NCBI RefSeq assembly: GCF_949987535.1
Contig: NC_080081.1
Span: 54,756,153 to 54,820,152, forward strand
DNA: 64,000 bases
DNA from: Balaenoptera acutorostrata
Taxonomy: Eukaryota > Chordata > Mammalia > Artiodactyla > Balaenopteridae
Direction of reading: 5' to 3'
Shown: piece after piece, positions 11,671 to 22,819 of the stretch
Layout of the letters: each line of letters opens with the position of its first letter
Position numbering within the stretch: position 1 is the stretch's first letter
The notes under the pieces: model-generated
Database searches by the model: none
What the model saw: only the letters and a program-made list of their open reading frames with translations
Told to the model about the DNA's origin: nothing
Made by a program: the position numbers and the translations under genes

Positions 11671-11989
11671 TAGTAGTGCCCCCTTATCCTTGGGGGCTAC
11701 GTACCCCCAGTGGATGCCCAAAACTCCATATGTTACCAAAAACATATACTATGTTTTTTTCCTATACTAATAGGCAGGTAGCATGCACAGCATGGAAACA
11801 TTGGACAAAGGGCCGATTCACATCCAGGGCGGGATGGAGCAGGATGTTGCTAGGTTTTATCACACTTCTCAGAAAGGCACACAATTTCAAACATGAATTA
11901 TTTCCTTCTGGAATTTTCCATTTAATATTTTTGGACTGTGGTTGACTGAAACCACAGAAAGTCAAAGTGTGGATAAAGGGGGACTACTG
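11671..11989 (-). mobile_element. MER2-like Tigger DNA transposon (non-autonomous)
   Basis: The left end agtagtgcccccttatcc and the right end ggataaagggggactactg form the Tigger/MER2 terminal inverted repeat. Inside the right end, ggactgtggttgactgaaac and aatatttttggac follow the Tigger1 5' region in reverse. A TA follows the right end, the expected mariner-superfamily target. At about 320 bp it matches the length of MER2 and has no transposase frame. Confidence 0.88.
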
Positions 11990-12164
11990 TACTCAGAAAA
12001 ACCACAGTCTAAAAAGCAATACCTTGATTGTGGGATTTCATGAATCAGCCTAAAAGAAGACTGTGGAGAGCCAAGAGCACATGAGCAAATAAGTGACGAT
12101 TTCAGGTCAGTGCCGGCATCTTCCTATACAAAAGGCAGGAATGTGTTCATGTGTCCATGGTATA

Positions 12165-12300
12165 AATTCAGTTTCCTCTTCTGCAAAATGGTAATAATAA
12201 TAATAATATCAGCCTCATATGGTTGCCATGAGAATTAAATGAAATAATGAAAGGGAAGCCCTTGGCACACAGAAAATAATCAATAAATGTTAGCTTGTTA
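12165..12300 (+). mobile_element. MIR SINE, 3' part
   Basis: The sequence cagtttcctcttctgcaaaa, the AAT-rich stretch, cctcatatggttgccatgag and atcaataaatgttagctt follow the MIR core and tail. A short (AAT)n expansion at 12193-12208 lies in the usual MIR ataataata position. Confidence 0.75.
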
Positions 12301-12597
12301 GCTCTCTTCTTTGCCTTTTCTTCATTTATTCACCCATTCAATTAATATTCAATGAACCAGCTTCTTCCCAGATTTGAATCACTTCCCGGTGGTGATATGA
12401 GTTAGAGCTTCAGGACGTGCGTTGTCTCCTCCAGGCAAGTAGGATACAGTTTAGTACCCCTTAGCATAATGCACTAATTGGTCCCTTAGTGACCTGAAAG
12501 AGTTAATGCACTATTGTAGGGTTTAATCTACCACTTCCTGACAAAATGAGCTTTAGTATTTTTTTATACATGTTTCCTAAAATTACAGTGCACAAAC

Positions 12598-12666
12598 TCC
12601 CTCTCTCTCTCTCCTTCCCTTTTTCCCTCCTCTTCTCTTTCTTTCTTTCTCTCTGTCTTTATCTCA

Positions 12667-12708
<42 letters not shown>

Positions 12709-12716
12709 TACACACA
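12598..12716 (+). repeat. CT-rich tract followed by (CA)n microsatellite
   Basis: A pyrimidine tract (CTCTCT, then CTTT units) from 12598 to about 12664 passes directly into a CA repeat from 12665 to 12716 with a few interruptions (TA, CG). The compound structure is typical of a mammalian length-variable microsatellite. The open frame across it is low-complexity. Confidence 0.92.
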
Positions 12717-12779
12717 GTACAACTCTCAAGAGCAGTAAGACAGGTTTGATGATAAGATTAAAATAATCCATTTAGAGTT

Positions 12780-14120
12780 TACTGAGGACTTTTTTCTGAT
12801 CACAAAAGCAACATACTTTAGAAAACTTGAGAAGATCACAAATCTAAATGACACAAATTTTTCATAATCTTACAAAACCCCCCAAAATAGTTCTCAGGAA
12901 ACACTGCAAATATTTTTTTCTATTTTCTCCCAAACCTTTTATTCTTATATAATACATATTCCATAATTCATATACTATCATATAGACTTTATGTACTATG
13001 TGTTGGTTTCATAATTAAAATCATATCATAAACGTTTTTCTAAGTCATTGAAATTCATTAAAATATTTTCACAACAACCAAATAGTCCATTATATGGACA
13101 TTCCATGATTTGTTTAGCTATGAGTCTATTGTGGGACATTTAAGTAATTTCCTTTTTGTTTCCATTATAAATGATATTGAGACATACAACTTCATACATA
13201 CGCTTTTAAATTCATTTATTTCCTTAGACTAGATAGTTATAAGTAAAATTATCAGATAAAAAAGTATAAACATGTTGAAAGGCTTGATGAAGATTGTCAA
13301 ATTGCTTTGCATAGACCAGCAGTATTAGACCATCCCTTTTCACCACATTCTGGCCAGCCCTGAGTATTTACACTAAACAATCTGTGTTGACCTGATAGGT
13401 AAACATTAAATTTTATTTTGTTTTAATTTGCATCATTATGATTACTAATAAGGTTGACCATTTATTCCTGTTTACTAGCCATTTGCCTTATCTATTCTGT
13501 GGACTGTAGGTTTATGCTTTTGTCCATTTCATTGAAAATATAGAGTTTTTATTACCATTTATATTAAATCATTATATATTAATATTTTTCCCACTGTTTT
13601 ATTTTTAATCTGAAATATCTGCTCCATAGAAAAGGGCCATAGACCTCAAGCAAAGCTAAGGTATTTTTCTTATTAATAAATATATCCCGTCAAAATATCT
13701 ATAAAGTATAATTTCCTTGCTTGTGTTTATTTTTTTATGATGTTTTTGACACAGAACTTGTAATTTTAAATATTAAAATCAGTCTTTTCCTTTGCTATTT
13801 AGTCTCTTACTTATGTATTTAGATAGTCCTTTCCCATCTGAGATAAGGTAAATATTCCCCAAAGTTTCTTCTAGCTTCTTAAAGTGGTTTCGTTTTTCAT
13901 GTTTCTTCTAATTCATCTAGAACTTACTTTGTTGAATGTAAATGAATCTTTCTCAAACACATATTTTCCAATGCCATTTATAAAATAATTCATCCTTTTC
14001 AATATTAATTTCTTATACATTAGCATCTATTTATGTACTATACTTTGTTTTCTATTTATTTGCCTATATGAATTTTCATCTTGTATTAAGTCTAATAGGT
14101 GTCTACTCACCCTTAAAAAG
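12780..14120 (-). mobile_element. Old L1M-class LINE, reverse, about 1.3 kb
   Basis: The reverse L1 is followed by gacattccatgatttgttta, gggacatttaagtaatttcc, gtcaaattgctttgcataga, tttaatttgcatcattatga, aataaggttgaccatttatt and actagccatttgccttatct. These correspond to the ORF2 region of old L1ME-type elements. Many stops and indels remain and the composition is AT-rich. The upstream and downstream limits are approximate. Confidence 0.75.
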
Positions 14121-14389
14121 CTTTATTTTTCAAAATTTTTATATCTACTCTAAACTATTCATTTCTTCAGTTAAGCTCTAGAATTATTTGGTCAAGATCT
14201 CCAAAACTCCATTATGTACAAATTCATGAGCTAGTTGCCTTCCCAATATTCCTTTCCACTTTGTTGCGGATAGTAGAGCCCCTGTTTTGTTCAAGGGAAA
14301 AATGGGCATCACTTCTGATAATAAATTTATTTCCCAGATTCCACTGTAATTAGACTCAACAAGTGAATCCGTTTTGGCCAATGAAGCAG

Positions 14390-14901
14390 TAGTGGTTTAA
14401 AAATATGTCCACCAAGTTCTTTAGTACTCCTCTTCTCAAAAGGCAGAAGTGACGGTGTTAGTCTTGCAAGACTGGTTCATAAAATAATGTGATTTCTGCC
14501 TTGCTCTCTTTTGGATCACTTTTTCCAAGGGAAACATCCATGGTGTGAGGATCTAACACAGAGACTATGAAGATCCCCACATGGTGGGTAACTGAGTTTT
14601 CCTGCCAACTGCCCTCTTGGCATTGAGCCATCTCAGAAGTGGATCCTCCAGCCCTGCTCAGGCCTTCATATGATTGCAGCCCCTACCAACATCCTAACTG
14701 GAACTTCATGAAAGATACTGTACCAGACCCTCCTAGCTGAGCCTCTATGGCATTCCTGGTCCATACAAACTGTAAAATAATAATTATTTAATTTTTGTTT
14801 TCATCTGATTTATTTCCTGTGGAGTTGTTGTTATTGTTGTTATTGTTGTTTTACGCCTGATTAGGGGGTTATTTGTCCCACAGCTATAGGTAGCTAATAC
14901 A
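14390..14901 (+). mobile_element. MaLR-like solo LTR
   Basis: The stretch has the layout of an old mammalian LTR: ttgctctcttttggatcact, atcccccacatgg-like text, ccatctcagaagtggatcct, tgattgcagcccctaccaac, an aaataat signal and an end at gctaatacag. The terminal ctaataca is shared with MaLR (THE1/MST/MLT1) LTRs. A TTG/TTA repeat has expanded at 14825-14852. The family assignment is from memory and uncertain. Confidence 0.5.
14825..14852 (+). repeat. (GTT/ATT) triplet repeat
   Basis: About nine triplets of gtt and att, inside the LTR-like element near its polyadenylation region. Confidence 0.7.
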
Positions 14902-15250
14902 GAGGTATAAGCAGAGACCTTCTGGAGGCTGTTTACTTTTCTAGATAAATGGGAAAGGTATGGCTGGTGATTCATTTCTCTCTTTTCCTCTTTTACTCCT
15001 TAAATGTACATGTGATAACTGGAGTGTAGCAGCCATCTTGCCACCATGAGGCAACAAGCATGAGTGTGAATGTTGGTGCATTAGGATGATGGAACAGAAT
15101 GATTGAAAGCTGGATACTGAAAGATGTTGCTGAGGAGCTGGAACAGTAACAACAACTAGCTGGTAAATAAGTCTTAAAACCAGCAAATATGTCACTCTCT
15201 TTATGTGAGGAAAATAAAAACACTTTGTTTGAGCTACTCTTGGCTGATTA
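14902..15250. other. Unassigned sequence before the L1
   Basis: No gene or repeat is named here. The short frame encoded on the minus strand (14941-15195) has no known domain. Confidence 0.35.
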
Positions 15251-15350
15251 ATTTGTTATTGCCACCAAATACATTCCTAACGGTTAGGATCCGATGTTGC
15301 TGTGTGGTCAGCACAGAACTAGGCATTTTGTGACTATGTTCAATGTGACT
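15251..15350 (+). repeat. 100-bp direct repeat, left copy, abutting the L1
   Basis: This 100-bp segment recurs at 16031-16130 without a gap, 89 of 100 bases identical. It ends exactly where the L1 begins. See the right copy and the finding. Confidence 0.95.
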
Positions 15351-16030
15351 AAAAATAGAATTACCATATGACCCAGCAATCCCACTACTGGGCATATACC
15401 CTGAGAAAATCATAATTCAAAAAGTCACATGCACCCCAATGTTCATTGCAGCACTGTTTACATTAGCCAAGACATGGAAACAACCTAAATGTCCAATGAC
15501 AGATGAATGGATAAAGAAGATGTGGTACATATATAAAATGGAATATTACTCAGCCATCAAAAGTAATGAAATTGGGTCATCTGTAGAGATATGGATGGAT
15601 CTAGAGTCTGTCATACAGAGTGAAGGAAGCCAGAAAGAGACAAACAAATATTGTATATTAACACATATGTGGAATCTAGAAAAGTGGTACAGATGGACCT
15701 ATTTGCAGGGCAGGAATAGAGATGTAGACATAGAGAACGGAGATGCCGACACAGTGGGGGAAGGGGAGGGTGGGACAAATTGGGAGATTAGGATTGACAT
15801 ATATACACTACCATGCGTAAAATAGATAGCTAGTGAGAACATGCTATAAAGCACAAGGAGCTCAGCTCGGTGCTCTGTAACGACCTAGCTGGGTGGGGGG
15901 GGGGGGGGGAGGGTGGGAGGGAGGTCCAAGAAGGAGGGGATATAGGTATACATATAGCTGATTCATTTCATTGTATGGCAGAAATTAACACAACATTGTA
16001 AAGCAATTATACTCCAATAAAAAAATAATC
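15351..16030 (+). mobile_element. L1 3' fragment: end of ORF2 plus 3' UTR
   Basis: The 680-bp fragment starts in the C-terminal part of the L1 reverse-transcriptase ORF2. Translation gives WKQPKC, DEWIKKMWYIYKMEYYSAIK and MDLESVIQSE, and the open frame runs to about 15825. After it come the 3' UTR (aattgggagattaggattga, attaacacaacattgtaaag) and an actccaataaaa tail. A G-rich tract with a G15 run lies at 15891-15921. The 5' end is truncated, so no full protein remains. It is bounded by the 100-bp repeat. Confidence 0.93.
15891..15921 (+). other. G-rich tract, G-quadruplex candidate
   Basis: GGG, T, a run of 15 G, A, GGG, T, GGG, A, GGG in the L1 3' UTR. L1 3' UTRs are known to carry G-rich polypurine tracts able to fold as quadruplexes; folding here is inferred. 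Confidence 0.6.
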
Positions 16031-16130
16031 ATTTGTTATTGCCGCCAAATGAATTCCTAACAGTTATGACGAGACGTTGCTGTGTGGTCAGCACAGAACT
16101 AGGCATTTTGTAACTATGCTCAATGTGACT
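16031..16130 (+). repeat. 100-bp direct repeat, right copy, abutting the L1
   Basis: This is the right copy of the segment at 15251-15350. It starts directly after the L1 tail. Nine of the eleven differences fall in bases 14-45, while bases 46-80 are identical. Confidence 0.95.
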
Positions 16131-16681
16131 TTAGAGTAGTGAATGATGAATTTTAACAGCTCTAATGCAACAAGAAACACATGTAGACGTCCTTCCAGAA
16201 CTTTGAGTTTGTAGAAATAATAGAAAGTGAATTAACAAGGGACAGCAAATCTAGATTACCTCAGGTAAAAATGCTTCCGAGAATCTAGCATATGAATAGA
16301 TTCCCTTCTGCAGCACTTTTTTGTGCTGATGTAGATTAACCAGTGGTCAAATTGCCTGCAATCAGGTATTGATCACAATTCTTCAAAATGCCTGTGAAAC
16401 ACAAAATAGAATGAAAAATGTTTTATTTTTATTTAAATTCTAAGCTCCTACATTTTAAAGCAACACTGCTCATGTCTTATGGAATAATTAAGACCAGCTA
16501 CTTTACTTTGTTCATATATAAATGATCTTTCAACAGTATTCCCCAGTGAGATCATCCACATATTTGGCTCTCTCAAGACATTATTTAATCTTCAAAACAT
16601 GAAAGTGTACTTTATTTTATTTTTAACCTAACTATTGACTATTTTGTTTTACAATGTATATTCTCAGAAATGGAGCCATTC
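16131..16681. other. Single-copy AT-rich sequence
   Basis: No repeat or gene recognised between the 100-bp repeat and the next L1. Confidence 0.35.
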
Positions 16682-17400
16682 ACCCAGCTACCAGAAGGGC
16701 TAAAATGTAAAAGACACAATATCAAATAATGTAGAACAACCCAAACTCTCAAACCAGAGTGTTAAGTGCAGTTATCACATTGGAAAACCGTTAGGATTTA
16801 CTAATACTGAACATATGCACACTCTTTGGCCCAACAATTCCACTTCTAAGTATATAACCAACAGAGGTGGCACATATGTTGCACGAAAGATATGTACAAG
16901 AATACACATAACAACATTATTCATAATAGGCGAATACTGTAAACAATCCAAATGTTCATCCAAAGTAGAAAGGGTAAATGAACTGTGGCATGTTTGCCCA
17001 CTGAAATTTGAGAGCAATGAAAATGAATGAACAATTGTTACACCAACAACTGACTCTCAGAACCACCATGTTGAATGAAAGAAGCGAGACGGAGAAAAAT
17101 ACATACTGTTTGATTCCATTTATTTAAAGTAAAAAAAATTGTTTTAAAAATATTGATCAATGAAAATAGTGATAATAGAAGTCAAAATAGTGGTCAGCCT
17201 TGTCAAGATAGGAATTGGAAGGCAACACAGGGGGCTTCTGGCATTCTGGTAATTTTCTACTTCTTCACCTGGGTGGAGGTTTCATGGGAATGTTCAGTTT
17301 GTAGTTTGTAAAAATTCATCAAGGTCCATGTTTTTCTATAATTGATATGTTATACTTCACTTAAAATGGTGCCATTTTTTTCCATTTAATTTTTTTAAAG
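16682..17400 (+). mobile_element. Old L1 (L1ME/L1MC-class) end
   Basis: The order matches an old L1: ccagaagggctaaaatgtaa, tggcccaacaattccacttc, catatgttgcacgaaagat, accaccatgttgaatgaaag, then the 3' UTR with gatagaagtcaaaatagtgg-like text and atgttatacttcacttaaaa. It is diverged, with many stops, and clearly older than the L1 at 15351. Confidence 0.75.
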
Positions 17401-20194
17401 TGTAATATATTTAAGTTTTACTATAAAGCAGGTCAAGTTTGAGACTCATAACAACTTTTTCTTCAACAAACCAAAAGCAGAAAAAAATCGATACCGCTGT
17501 TCTAAAACAAAACAAAAATAGTTGGATCTATTGTTCCAAAAAAGATGAAAAGCTGGGACAGTACGTTTCTGGGTAGGACAAAATAAATATTATCAGCAGT
17601 CTCCCTTTTCTTACCCACCATGAACTAAATTGAGCCTCAAAGGAAGGGTGATAACAGAAGAGATGGAAGAGTTCATCCCTTTGCCCCACTTTCCTACTTC
17701 TGATATAACGTGGAGTTGAGAAAGGGATAGCATAGAGGGCTAGCAGTTAGCCAAATTTGGGTTTTCTGTCTACCTTAATTTGAATATGCTGGGTTTGGGT
17801 TGCTCATTAGACATGTGGGTGACAGTAAGAGCATCGAGACCAACACTTGCTTTGGACACCTATCAAAATTCACCCTCACACCCAAGACTCTGACTCTCAG
17901 GGTGAAAGAGTCTCTGTCCAGTTCTGCTCTGCCTCTTGCGTTAGCCTGTGGTCATCTTCTGTCTTAAGTCAGTATGAAGAATGCACATTAAAGATGACTT
18001 CTCTAGCTCTTAGGGCATTTTTGAAGAATTTATCTGGAATTCAGATATCCAAGATGGTGGGGTTTTGTCTTAGGGATTTATCTTGAAAATGAGACGTCTC
18101 CCCAGAGTCCAGGAATTCTATCTCACACCTGATCTTTTTTTTTCCTATAAAAACATATTCAGGATTTGGTCAGAAAAAAAAGATTCATGAAGCAACTTAA
18201 CTATTTTTAGAATAAAAAAAAATTATCCAAGCCTAGAGAGCTCCACATAGACTATGTGATGTAAAAGTGTTATATGTTTATAACAGCTTTCACAATTTAT
18301 ATATGGCAAAGCTGTTTATCCCCAAGAGGGAATATGACCTGGACCTTTACTTCTTCAGGTGTCCTGAATTTGGAGGTTTAAAATAATTCTTTGTAGTACG
18401 TCCCTGGGATTTTGACAGATGCTTCAGGCTACTGGAAAACTTTAAAGTGATTTAATAGGAAACTGCATTGCACCATTTTCTTTTAATCTGTGTACATAGT
18501 TGTCTAGTTATGGCCAGCTTTAAACCATCCAAAAGCTGGGAGCATTTTAAATCCTATTTGTTCCTTGAGTGGACTGTTCATTAATGAGCTTATCTGCTTG
18601 CTTGGTTCTGAAGTTAAATCTTATTTCTACATCTACTTTTTCTATTGATTTATATTTTGGCTTTGATTTATTGGGCAAAATATTTTCCGTCTGTGTTTTC
18701 ATTGTACACTGCCGGACTTTGGAGTTTGTTATAAAAATATGTTTTGAATGTTCAAGGCTCAAGACACCCTTAACTTGCCTCTTTTGTAAAGTAGATGCCC
18801 CAAGCTTAGAGTTATTTTTCCTGCAAGACACTGTTAAGAGCTAACAGCACACATTCTACCCTACCTCCACATCTCCTTACCACTCCTGCCCACAAAAATA
18901 AGCCCATTCTTAATATTCTCATAAAAGACTCAAATCCTACTCTAAGAGTACTTTCATTAGACCATTCCTCACCAAGAATTCTCCTAATACGTCTTTTCTT
19001 GAAAGTACATAGTCGACAGCCCCACAAGCATCTGTGAGTTTGCAGGGCAGAACCCATTCTCAGCTCAGAGTCCCGGGTCTGCGTCCTTATGGAGGGGACA
19101 TCTTCACACATCTCCAGGGAGCTTTCATCTAAACCTGAGAGCCCAAGCTTTCTCTGCCCTCTACCTGGGCTCTCTCTCAATTCTACTTTCTGGTTACTCT
19201 TCTGAGCAACCTCCAGGAAGTAATCCCACCTTCCCTTATATCACCGAGCCTTGCTCCGTGAGCAAGTCCATCCATTCTTAGTCATGAGCACCCATAAGAG
19301 CATGATAGACACGAAGCAATGGCTAATTAGGAGCGGAAGATGGGGAGAGCTGGCAGTTATACATTCATTTACAGTAGGATAAGCCCACACTAATGTATTT
19401 ACTTATCCTCCAGATGGCTTTCAGAAAAGGTTTGAGGTGGCTGCATAACCCCATTTCCAAAGAGCAAAGTAATTAATACTTTCAGGTCATAATGATTTGA
19501 GGACGGGATAATTAGACCATCAAATTCCTCCTGTCCTTGCAACGACCTACATCTAAAGTGGAGATTAAAGTTATTCAGCCTTTGAAGAGAAGCTTTTTGT
19601 TTGGGGCTTTTCAAGTATGCCTGTCAGGTACATACCCATCACTGGTAACATCTTCAGAATATACTTGTCATCTCCCTGACATCAGTAAATCTATTCGTTC
19701 CCAGCTGTAATTTATCTCTTGATAAATCACGCTATCGAGTTGAAGTGTGAAAGCAATACCCCCAGGACATAAAATACCACTGAATCTGCTGTTTAGTTAA
19801 TTTATTACTGTTATTAGGGAACTGACAGCATTACTTTAAAAATCGAGTGCCCAGAGACCCCAGATGTTTATCAGGCCTTTGATAGAGGAACAGTGTTCAG
19901 TCATACCCGGCTGACCCAGCCACTTCCTCCAGCCTCTTTCTGCCACGAGTCCCTTTGGAGAATTCTTGTTGGAAGGGAAGAGTGGCTGAGCCAGGCACAG
20001 ACTCCTCTGAAACATTCAGACAGATAGGTAGGTCTGAGAGTCAAGAGATAAAGCTTTGAGGCTTCTTTCTCAAGGAAGTTGTTTAATTTCTTAGAAGGAC
20101 TGTCTCTTGATTCAATCCGTGACAGCATGGCATTATGCATGTGGAGGCGTAGCACTAAAGACTGACATGGTGCAGAGACAGGGGTTCCAAACAG
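17401..20194. other. Long repeat-poor block (2.8 kb)
   Basis: No gene or clear repeat is recognised. The section 19370-19870 is the most complex: it carries several TAATTA and ATTAAT-type homeodomain motifs (gcaaagtaattaatacttt) and gataaatcacgc, and lacks simple repeats. It is a candidate conserved non-coding element. A 122-codon minus-strand frame at 18812-19180 has no known domain. Confidence 0.4.
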
Positions 20195-20323
20195 GAGGCA
20201 GTGGTTGTGACTTGAAATCCTGACGCTGCCATTTACTAGCCCTGTGACCTTGGACATGTTATTTAGTGCTTCTGAGCCTTGGTTTCTATAGCTGCAAAAT
20301 GGTGTTAAAAATAGAGTTGTTGG
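20195..20323 (+). mobile_element. MIR SINE, left half, split by a CHR SINE
   Basis: The MIR order is clear: cagtggttgtgacttgaaat, gctgccatttactagccctg, tgaccttggacatgttattt and ctgcaaaatggtgttaaaaa. The match continues at 20681 after the SINE, which shows the insertion is later. Confidence 0.82.
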
Positions 20324-20680
20324 GGGCTTCCCTGGTGGCGCAGTGGTTGAGAGTCTGCCTGCCAATACAGGGAACACGGGTTCGACCCCTGGTCTGGGAA
20401 GATCCCACATGCCGCGGAGCAACTGGGCCAGTGAGCCACAGCTACTGAGCCTGCGCGTCTGGAGCTTGTGCTCCGCAACGAGAGGCCGCGACAGTGAGAG
20501 GCCCGCGCGCCGTGATGAAAAGTGGCCCCCGCTCGCCGCAACTAGAGAAAGCCCTCCCACAGAAACGAAGACCCAACCCAGCCAAAAATAAAAATTAATT
20601 AATTAATTAAAATCTTAAAAAAAAAAAAAAAAGAACTGCAGTACGTCTGACTCCACCTTAGACTTATTAAAAAAAAAAAA
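20324..20680 (+). mobile_element. CHR-type SINE, short subtype, with compound tail
   Basis: The head ggggcttccctggtggcgca has box A at 20333-20346 and B box ggttcgaccc at 20379-20388, and it is CpG-rich, as expected of a younger copy. The tail has an AATT/ATTA part and an A-run to about 20631, then about 35 bases of unrelated sequence (start gaactgcagtacgtctgact), then a second A-run to 20680. The MIR context gttgttg is repeated on both sides (20316-20322 and 20681-20687), so the extra bases came in with the SINE. Confidence 0.92.
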
Positions 20681-20750
20681 GTTGTTGAAAGAATTAATTA
20701 AGACAGGTGGAAATGCTCACCTCATAATAGGTGGTCAAGAATGTTTGTTG
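20681..20750 (+). mobile_element. MIR SINE, right half
   Basis: The text gttgttgaaagaattaatta, then cacctcataataggtggtca, continues the MIR interrupted at 20323. Confidence 0.65.
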
Positions 20751-21194
20751 CTTCCTCTTAAGACTATATTTTTAAAGACAGAATTTATAAGGATGCATCG
20801 ATGATCTTAACTTTTCAAACACTAGAGGTTACCCATTTCTCAGTTATACTCAGATTTGTTTTAATATGAGATTCCACCTAGCACTGGACATTAAGATAGA
20901 TGGTAAATAAAGACACCTTTGGAAGGCATTTTTCACACCTTAGAACATAATGAGATGTAGATTAAATTCCATTACAACAAATGCCATGACCAACCCCAAC
21001 CTGACAAAAAAAGAAAGAGAGGAGAGACGGTTGAGAAAGAGAATCTAAGTTACAGCCAATTAAACAATATTTCAGACAGGATTTAACTCTTTCAACATTC
21101 TAGCATGAATGTAATTATAAGAAGAAATGTCCAGTGTAAATTACCAGGGAGTTGGTTCAGGCACAAGTTGGTGGCAAATCAGGAGCTTACTTAA
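20751..21194. other. Unassigned sequence, no gene seen
   Basis: No repeat is named with confidence. Confidence 0.35.
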
Positions 21195-21595
21195 GTTTCT
21201 GCTATCACTCTTTCTACTCTTTCCAGCCTTCTCCTTGACAAGCCACTTCCATTGTCGACTCAAGACCTTTGTACTTACCAGTCTCTCCACCTAGAATACC
21301 TGTCCTTGATCTCAACTAACCTCCCTCCATGCAGGTCGGAGCTCAAATGTCATTGCTCTAGAGGGACCTTTTCTAAACATCTCACTAAAATAGTTCCCAC
21401 ACTCAATGCCCATCCATTACTTGGTCCATTACCCTGCTTTTTCTTTGTAGACGTTAACTCTCTGTGACATATTATTTTTTGTCTCCCACTTGCACAGTAA
21501 TTTCCTAAGCACAAAAGATATTTGTCCATCTTATTCACCATTACTACAAATGTCTAAAATTATTCCTAGCATATAGTAGAGAGGAAAAGGGAGAA
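21195..21595 (+). mobile_element. L2 LINE 3' region
   Basis: The order tctctccacctagaatacct, gtcggagctcaaatgtcatt, ggaccttttctaaacatctc and tgtgacatattattttttgt fits the L2 3' region. It ends near attcctagcatatagtagag. Confidence 0.75.
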
Positions 21596-21846
21596 AGGTT
21601 AGTGCCCTCCATCATCACATTGGGACAAAGTGCCTTTCTGCTGCCCACAGGAGTTCAGTTCCTGAAAGTTCGTGTCTCAGAACAGAGGTAGAGCAAAGCC
21701 AAGTGGGCACCACCTACCCATCTTCATTCAAACTCTCACAATCTCTTGCAGGTAGCCTCCTAACTGGTCTCCTTTCCCAGAGTTTATGTTCCGATTTTTT
21801 TTTTTATCCACTCCATATATTTCTTTTCTGTTTTATTTTGATATTC

Positions 21847-22560
21847 CTTTTTTAACTGAGGTACAATTGCTTGGCTTTTTATTGAGGTATAAGCAACATC
21901 CAATAAAATGCCTGCACTTAAAGTCCACAATTTGATGGGGTTTGACATCTATATACACCCATGAAACCATCACCACGATCAAGATAATGAACAATTACAT
22001 CACCTCCAAAAGTTTCTTCATGCCCCTTTGCAATCTCTCCCTCCCAGCCCTACCCCATCTGCCACAAACCGTCACCCCCAGATTAGCTTCTATTTTCTGT
22101 AGAATTTTATATAAGCAGAATCACACAGTATGTACTCTTTTTTTAGCCTGGATTCTTTCACTCAGTATAATTATTTATGAGGTTTATCCATATTTGTTGT
22201 GGGTATCAATAGTTCTTTTCCTTATCATTACTAGGTAGTATTATATTGAATGGCTATACCACAATTTGTTTAATCATTCACCTGCTGATAGACATTTGGA
22301 CTGTTTTGAGTTTTGGGCAATTATGAATAAAGCTGTTATTAACATCTATGGATAAATTACTGTCTAGACATGCTTTCATTTCTCTTGCGTTAAAACCTAG
22401 GAGAGAATGCTGGGTCATATGGTAGATGTGTGGGTAACTTTTAAAGGAACTAGCAAATTGCCTTCCAAAATAGTTATTCCATTTTATTTTCCCACCAGCT
22501 GTGTGTGAGACTTCCAGGTGTTCCACATCCTTGCTGACACTTGATATTCTGACAGCAACA
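21847..22560 (-). mobile_element. L1MB/L1MC-class LINE 3' end, reverse, about 0.7 kb
   Basis: In reverse the element reads in order: tttttattgaggtataagca, agtccacaatttgatggggt, atacacccatgaaaccatca, catttggactgttttgagtt, atgctgggtcatatggtaga and tgccttccaaaatagttatt. A near-copy of the tail start (aactgaggtacaattg) stands just upstream at 21857, suggesting a small duplication. No intact ORF. Confidence 0.87.
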
Positions 22561-22569
22561 TCTAAATAA

Positions 22570-22815
22570 AGGACAAAACTGATTATGCCACATCTCTGCT
22601 TAAAATTACCCATGGTTCTCTGCCCCCTGCAGAATAAAACCCGCCTTTCTCAGGGCTGTTTATAAGCCCTTCCTCCCAGCATGGACACATCTTCCACCAC
22701 GATCCCCTTTCCTCATTCCAGCCCCCAGACCTTCTCCACCTAGCTTATGGAACTTCCTTTGTCTTCCTCCATCACTGCATACTTGCTTGACTCTGGGACT
22801 TTATACAAGCATTTC
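22570..22815 (+). mobile_element. L2 LINE, left part, split by an LTR
   Basis: The text gattatgccacatctctgct, cccctgcagaataaaaccc, ctcagggctgtttataagcc and gaacttcctttgtcttcctc follows L2. It resumes after the LTR at about 23215. Confidence 0.75.
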
Positions 22816-22819
22816 TCCA

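Noticed and set aside
15439..15825. 128-codon open frame
   Set aside because: As a gene it is rejected: it is the C-terminal part of L1 ORF2 running into the 3' UTR of a truncated L1.
18812..19180. 122-codon minus-strand frame
   Set aside because: No domain, no promoter or splice context; treated as chance.
20333..20388. tRNA-like A and B boxes
   Set aside because: They belong to a tRNA-derived SINE, with no complete tRNA fold or acceptor end, so no tRNA gene is called. The same applies to the other five SINE copies.
19901..20560. 219-codon minus-strand open frame, the longest in the window
   Set aside because: It crosses the antisense strand of a CHR SINE and a MIR. The SINE part explains its low-complexity Ser/Arg-rich start.
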